64,000 nt of DNA from Helicostylum pulchrum (lineage: Eukaryota > Mucoromycota > Mucoromycetes > Mucorales > Mucoraceae). The stretch lies in assembly GCA_025677825.1 (NCBI GenBank), contig JAIXMO010000037.1:62001-126000 (forward strand), written 5' to 3'. A program made the translations under genes and the position numbers. The notes beneath the pieces were generated by a model. It searched no databases. It worked only from the letters and a program-made list of their open reading frames with translations, and had not been told where the DNA came from. Position 1 is the stretch's first letter, and the number at the start of each line of letters is the position of its first letter. Positions 59,184 through 64,000 of the stretch are shown in pieces.

Positions 59184-60212
59184 TAAATAAACTTTAGAAT
59201 TAAAGCAATACTCCCTCAATTTTACGAGTCTCCCTTATATACGCGTAGTCTAAGGAGAGTTATTAGCATATCAAATGAGCGCGTAATATTTTTTTCCCGT
59301 TTGCTATGGCTTTTAAGATTCCGAATGTTCCTTTTGCGGAACATTCGAAACCAATCTAGAAGCCTGAAAAAGAATACATTAGAAAAAAAAAAGGGGGGGG
59401 GGAGGCGCAACAAAGATCTCTTTATTCCGTAGTAGTGCTGGAAACAAAAAAAAAGAGTCACAATAAAAAAAAAATTGACAGAAAAAAACATTCTATCGCA
59501 AATGCTTTCTTTTTGAAATGATTTCTCGAAGAAAAGCTCAAATATGTTATAAGAAGAAGTAATCAAGTAAAAAAGACGTAATCAAGTTTCTAAATAAAGT
59601 AAGCGCAAGTTGGATTAAAGTTAAAAAGGAGAAACCTGAAGAAACCAAGAGGTTGGTAGCATTTTGATGCGGGATAGACACTTTTACATCGGTCGATAAA
59701 GTGCAAAATGTCGATTTCAATAAATTATTTCAAACGGCGGTTATTACTGCATTTGGAAAAATACATTTCAGTTTTCCCCCATTTTATTGCAGTGGTAAAA
59801 TTGCCCATTTTTACTGCGGAAAAACCTCAAAAATCTCAAAACGTTTACTAAATATCTCCTCTTTCTACGTCATGTCGGTTCATACCACCAAGATATACAA
59901 GATGGAATCGTTAATTGAAGAGGAATTTGTTGACGATCGAGTTGAAAAAAAAAAGAAGAAAAAATTTTGATTTCCTTTTATAGTAACTATAATAATTGAA
60001 AAAAAATTTGTATTTAAAGTGAGGTCTAAAATTCATTTTTATTTTTTTTATCCTTTATTCTAATTTTGATTAATACTCGATTAAAAAAAAAGAACTATTT
60101 ATTACCCTTAAAATTGACATATTTTTCTATTATATACATTATCACATCATTTCCCCTTTGTTCTTTTTTTTTTACCTTTTTTTTTACCTTTTTTTTTGCA
60201 TAAATATATACC
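59184..60212. other. Intergenic
   Basis: AGTAAGCGCAAGT recurs at 59599. The open frame 59701-59970 (HFSFPPFYCSGKIAHFYCGK) has no recognised relatives and two loosely repeated CCCATTTT…TGCGG/TGCAGTGG blocks; left unassigned. A long pyrimidine tract lies before the SAM-HMG gene. Confidence 0.5.
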
Positions 60213-60665
60213 ATGCAACCTATTCAACCTCATCAACTCTTATCTAAACAAGCTTCAGCTCAATTTGACTTTGGTAACCATCATCACCAGAGCGTAAGCA
60301 ATTTTTTGAACCACTGCCACCTGAATCAATACCTTGAAATCTTTTTGTTGGAAGGGTTTGATTCCGTATGCTCTGTAAGTTTCAAATTATCATATGCTAA
60401 AGATTTGTATCCTAACTTTTTTTTTTTTTTTTCATATAGCTTCTAGAAATCACAGAAGAAGACATGATTTTTATGAATATAAAACGCGGTCATAGAAGGG
60501 TAAAATACATATATTCGCGTAACATATTTATAGACATGGGGAAAGCTAAACCTTTTTTTGTTAGGTTATTCAAAGAGAAATTGCCACAGAAAAGGGGATT
60601 CCTCGTCACCAACCATTGGTTACCAATTTGATGGAGCCTAGTAAGTTTTTTTTTTTTTTTTCTTT

Positions 60666-60697
<32 letters not shown>

Positions 60698-62054
60698 TTT
60701 CTCTTTTTTTTTTTTTCTCTTTTTTTTTTTTTTACTAGCTCCCCATCGATTATATATTAAGCACTTAAATAGAATATGCATACGAAATGACATCGCCTGC
60801 ATTAAAAACTCCTATGAAAAATAATGAAAACCATTATGATAATAACGGAGACCAGTATAGTAATGCAGTGTTGAATAGCAATACGTCTGAGTCTTTATTC
60901 TCTGGTTTAATGAGTCCACATAGTATGAGTGGTACGGCTGGTGTCACAAGCGGCAGTAGTGGCAACAGTAGCTCAGGTCCAATCATCATGTCGCGATCTC
61001 GATTGCAACAACAACAACAACAGGGTAGAAATAATGATAGCGGTAACAGTAGTGGTGGCGAAAGTGGCACTTCGCAAACCAATCAAGCTCAAGCTACCAA
61101 TAGCGATAATAATACCAGCAGTATTTCATCTAATGATGATAATGACTCGATCGATACCAATGAATCCCTGCCTCTTAAACGAAAGTACAGAAGACACGCT
61201 AAACCGGACCGTAACGCCCCTGTTAAACCGCCCTCTGCATACATTATGTTCTCTAACGACTCTAGAACCGAACTAAAAGATCAAAATTTGTCTTTTGCAG
61301 AGTTGGCTAAAATTGTAGGAGAACAATGGAAAAATTTGAGTCACGTTGAAAAGCAAGCGTATGAAAGAATGGCCATGCGTGCAAAAGATGAGTATTTGGC
61401 AGATCTAGAACAGTACCGCCAAACTAGTCAGTTTAGCCATTATCAAGAATATTTGAATGATTTCAAAGCTAAACAAGATGCTGCTAATCGTCTTATTGGT
61501 AGATCAAGAAAGAGAGAAAAGACAAAGTCACCTGGAAGGTAAAAAAAAACATTCTTGAAAACAAATGTTACACGAATTTAATATACTAAAAAAAAAAAAA
61601 AAATAGTGGTAGTAATGCTGATGCTAGTTCCAATGGAAATAGTAACGGTAGTGGTAGTTCCGGTAGTGGGTCTGCGGACGGGTACGGCGATAAAGAGACC
61701 GTAGCGCATCGTCAAAGAAGACCTTCAGAAGACGAAGCGTTATATGGTAATAAGCATCCAAAGAACCACCACCATTATGATAGCGAAAGTAATAGTGTAC
61801 AGTCCAGACCTATCAATCAGCAATCTTCTGATAGTGGGTATACTTCACAAACTTATTATAACAATCATGATAAATCAGCTCAAACTTTACAGTGGAGTAA
61901 TCGGTCAAATCAAATTATGCGAGGTATGTTACCTGTTGAATTCGTTCCTACTAGCTTACACGAACAAGACGACGATGATGATGAACATAATTATGATGGG
62001 TCAAAGAGACGAAGTCCTCGATTTGGCAAATCTAATTCTACTATGACAACTTAA
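60213..62054 (+). CDS. SAM domain plus HMG-box protein
   Basis: Putative nuclear regulator of 503 residues. Exons 60213-60374, 60440-60499, 60565-60640, 60773-61538 and 61607-62054 are all in phase. A SAM domain spans about residues 27-82, built from three exons: VSNFLNHCHLNQYLEIFLLE, LLEITEEDMIFMNIKRGHRR, and VIQREIATEK. SAM domains mediate oligomerisation. After a Ser/Asn/Gly-rich linker with poly-Gln, the HMG-box covers about 240-310: RNAPVKPPSAYIMFSND, LSFAELAKIVGEQWKNLS, KQAYERMAMRAKDEYLADLE. The C-terminus is low-complexity with a poly-Asp run. The intron between exons 3 and 4 contains a T tract of about 90 nt; the acceptor at 60771-72 was chosen because the nearer one leads to a stop. 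Confidence 0.88.
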
Positions 62055-62459
62055 ATTGTTTCTTTATCTAAAAACACACACACAGTCTATTTAACTGTAT
62101 ATAATCCCCCCCCCCTTTTCATGCATCAAATCCCTTTACTTTACTAATAATTCATATGTTGAAATACCTTTCTTTTACCATGCTGTAAATTTTCCTTTTT
62201 TATATGATCCCCCTACACACGTACACAAATAAAAATTCTTGCCTACAAAAGGAATTATGCAATTAACCAATAAAACACTATATGATTAACAAACATGCCA
62301 TAAAATCATGTAAAAAAGTGGTGTGGCTTAAAACATGTGTGTATATTCTTAAATACGCCTATTTTTTTTTTTTAGCCTTTTTCTCCCTCGCCTCTTTTCC
62401 CCCTTTTTATATATATCTCTTTATCTCTCTTTTCTACATTCTTTTATTATTATTACAAC

Positions 62460-64000
62460 ATGCCTAACCAACACCCTTTTCAAAGTTCCTTTTGGTCACC
62501 TACTTCCTCCATTGACATTATACCAAACTTTTCGTTGGGCTTCAATGTACTTCATACCAAGTTAAGTCAATCGCAGTCAGAGAATAAAGTTATTCAAGAA
62601 TACATTCAAGAGCGTATTACTGCCGAAAAAAATCATGCGCAACAGCTTTCAAGTATTATACCCACGACACGTCCATTTGATATGGATATTGGCGGCGGAT
62701 TGAAACGGTGCTTTGAGGTGGTTTACTCTGAAAGCCAAGAGTCTTGTAAAGAGCATCAGATACGAGCAGAGAATTTGAACACGACTGCATTAGATCCATT
62801 AATTCAGTTCAGTAATCGATACGAACGTATTATTTCACAAGCGAAATTGACAGTGGAACGGCAGATGAGTCAGTTTGATGCTGTGTGTAAACACATGGAA
62901 CAAATGAAACAGTATTATCAAAACAGGTGTAAGACGTTGCTGGTGCTTCAACCTGATTACAGACACACGATCAAGGTGGGAAAACTCGAGTTTGGTACAC
63001 GTGAAGACGCCTGTATTTGGCTGCAGCAGGAATTAAAGGACAAGACGCCAAGGGATAAGGCATTAAGCTGGCTAGATACACAATCTGAGAATGATGATGC
63101 AAATGCTATGCTTCAAACGTTGGAGCAGTTGGAATTTCTAAAGATAGTCGATGGGTTGGTTGAAATCAATTCAAATGCACCAGTTGGAAATCCAAAGGGG
63201 TTTGCAGGGTTTTTAGGAAGGTGGGGGAATTCAGGACAGCATATGAAAAAGGAAGATTTGGTGACCGAAATGCTGGAAGCTGATAAAAGTTATCGAATCG
63301 CCGTGGAAAAAGTAGAATTGATGCGTACACAAATTGAACAAATGCTATTTGTGCATTATGAAGAAATGGAAATGCTGGAATTAGAACGGATTCAGACCAT
63401 CAAGCATGTCTTTATTAGTGTCGCTGCTTCCTTATCAAATACAATTCCTCGGTCAAAGGAAACGTTTGATAATATGATGCTGTATCAAGAGACGTTGGAA
63501 CCAGATAAGGATGTACAGTTTATTGTCGAGCAGTATAGAACGGGACAGTATAATCCAAGGCCCGTCTTGTATGAGAATTATTTTGATGGCACTGCAAAAG
63601 GTATTTTTTTAAAAAAAAAAAAGAATCGCGCTGACCCTGAATTTGTTATTAATGCACGTTTTATAATTAACAGATCAGCTCTTTGGTGTACCCTTAGATG
63701 AAATTACAAGAACACAATCCTCATTGGTACCACAGCTGGTTTCGCAAGGATTATCGGTTATTGAATCAGGTGAGAACTATAAACAACAGCACACAAAAAA
63801 AAAAAAACGTGTAAAAACCCAAGACTGACTAATTTTTTGATTGTATAGCATTATTAAAGTTACATGATGAAGGTAAAAAAAAACTTATTTTTAACATATC
63901 GCTTCTTGAAAAAATAACTCTTTTTTTTTTATAAAAAAAAATATAGAAAAGAGACTTGTTTGGACAAAGAGTATACCTCTTGATAGAATATATGAAGCTA
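62460..64000 (+). CDS. F-BAR / DEP / RhoGAP protein, Rgd2-like (runs off right edge)
   Basis: Rho/Cdc42 GTPase-activating protein acting at membranes in polarity and cytokinesis. Exons 62460-63600, 63674-63769, 63849-63872 and 63947 onward join in frame. Residues about 10-110 and 270-360 make the F-BAR domain (FSLGFNVLHTKLSQSQSENK; YIQERITAEKNHAQQLSSI), split by an inserted DEP-like region around 150-230 (FGTREDACIWLQQELKDKTP, then LEQLEFLKIVDGLVEIN). That insertion is the Rgd2 architecture. The RhoGAP domain begins QLFGVPLDEITR and continues past the window edge (SIPLDRIYEA is the last sequence seen). The catalytic arginine finger region starts only a few residues in and is incomplete. A TATATATATC and pyrimidine tract precede the ATG. 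Confidence 0.9.

Noticed and set aside
59701..59970. 89-codon plus-strand frame
   Set aside because: No domain, AT-run ending in poly-Lys, no splice or promoter support; kept only as a note in the intergenic entry.
1..64000. CRISPR arrays, bacterial operons, rRNA or tRNA genes
   Set aside because: No regularly spaced direct repeats, Shine-Dalgarno-led gene runs or structural RNA signatures were seen; the DNA is intron-rich eukaryotic sequence.

Overview
This is eukaryotic nuclear DNA. It is very AT-rich, full of T and A homopolymers, and most genes are cut by many short GT-AG introns of about 45-130 bp. The gene content points to a filamentous fungus: an Ssn6/Cyc8 corepressor, a Zn2Cys6 regulator, an F-BAR RhoGAP, a pepsin-type secreted protease of the rhizopuspepsin/mucorpepsin kind, and a Fanzor nuclease. 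Intron style, protease type and multi-copy gene families suggest Mucoromycota, probably Mucorales. This is inference; no rRNA or tRNA was seen.

Layout. 1-811 (-): 5' half of a gene leaving the left edge (MIT-like start, proline-rich). 812-3389: repeat debris. 3390-6741 (-): four-exon GH35 beta-galactosidase. 6742-10834: gene-poor, decayed fragments. 10835-13250 (+): transcription factor with two Zn2Cys6 clusters. 14443-15798 (+): F-box protein. 15799-22041: gene-poor with remnants. 22042-23845 (-): SHD1/F-box/Cys-rich protein. 24-28 kb: a perfect 98-bp miniature transposon, family fragments, and two overlapping antisense reading frames. 27604-32602 (-): a conserved housekeeping block with Ssn6/Cyc8, RNA polymerase subunit Rpb6 and a CCCH-PUF RNA-binding protein.

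33-39 kb is accessory DNA dominated by a Fanzor (eukaryotic TnpB-like RNA-guided nuclease) gene on the minus strand. It has recognisable RuvC-I, -II and -III motifs and a zinc finger, plus one in-frame TAA. 39579-42057 (+): SLC44/Pns1-type transporter in about a dozen exons. 42204-43439 (-): secreted aspartic protease. 45356-45568 (+): a 70-residue stand-alone WWE-like protein. 46-50 kb: a decayed member of a multi-copy family and a dead LINE. 51080-51907 (+): Sel1-repeat protein. 52.3-54.3 kb: more decayed families and a 62-bp MITE. 54768-55322 (-): ICMT-like membrane methyltransferase. 56903-59183: a 2.28-kb TA-flanked inverted-repeat element carrying a decayed copy of the 46-48 kb family. 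60213-62054 (+): SAM plus HMG-box protein. 62460-64000 (+): F-BAR/DEP/RhoGAP protein running off the right edge.

Intact genes are mostly unrelated housekeeping or regulatory genes, with no operon logic. The unusual biology lies in the accessory stretches: the Fanzor locus, the TIR elements with TA target duplications, and a repeated gene-plus-upstream module whose copies are scattered through the window in various states of decay.
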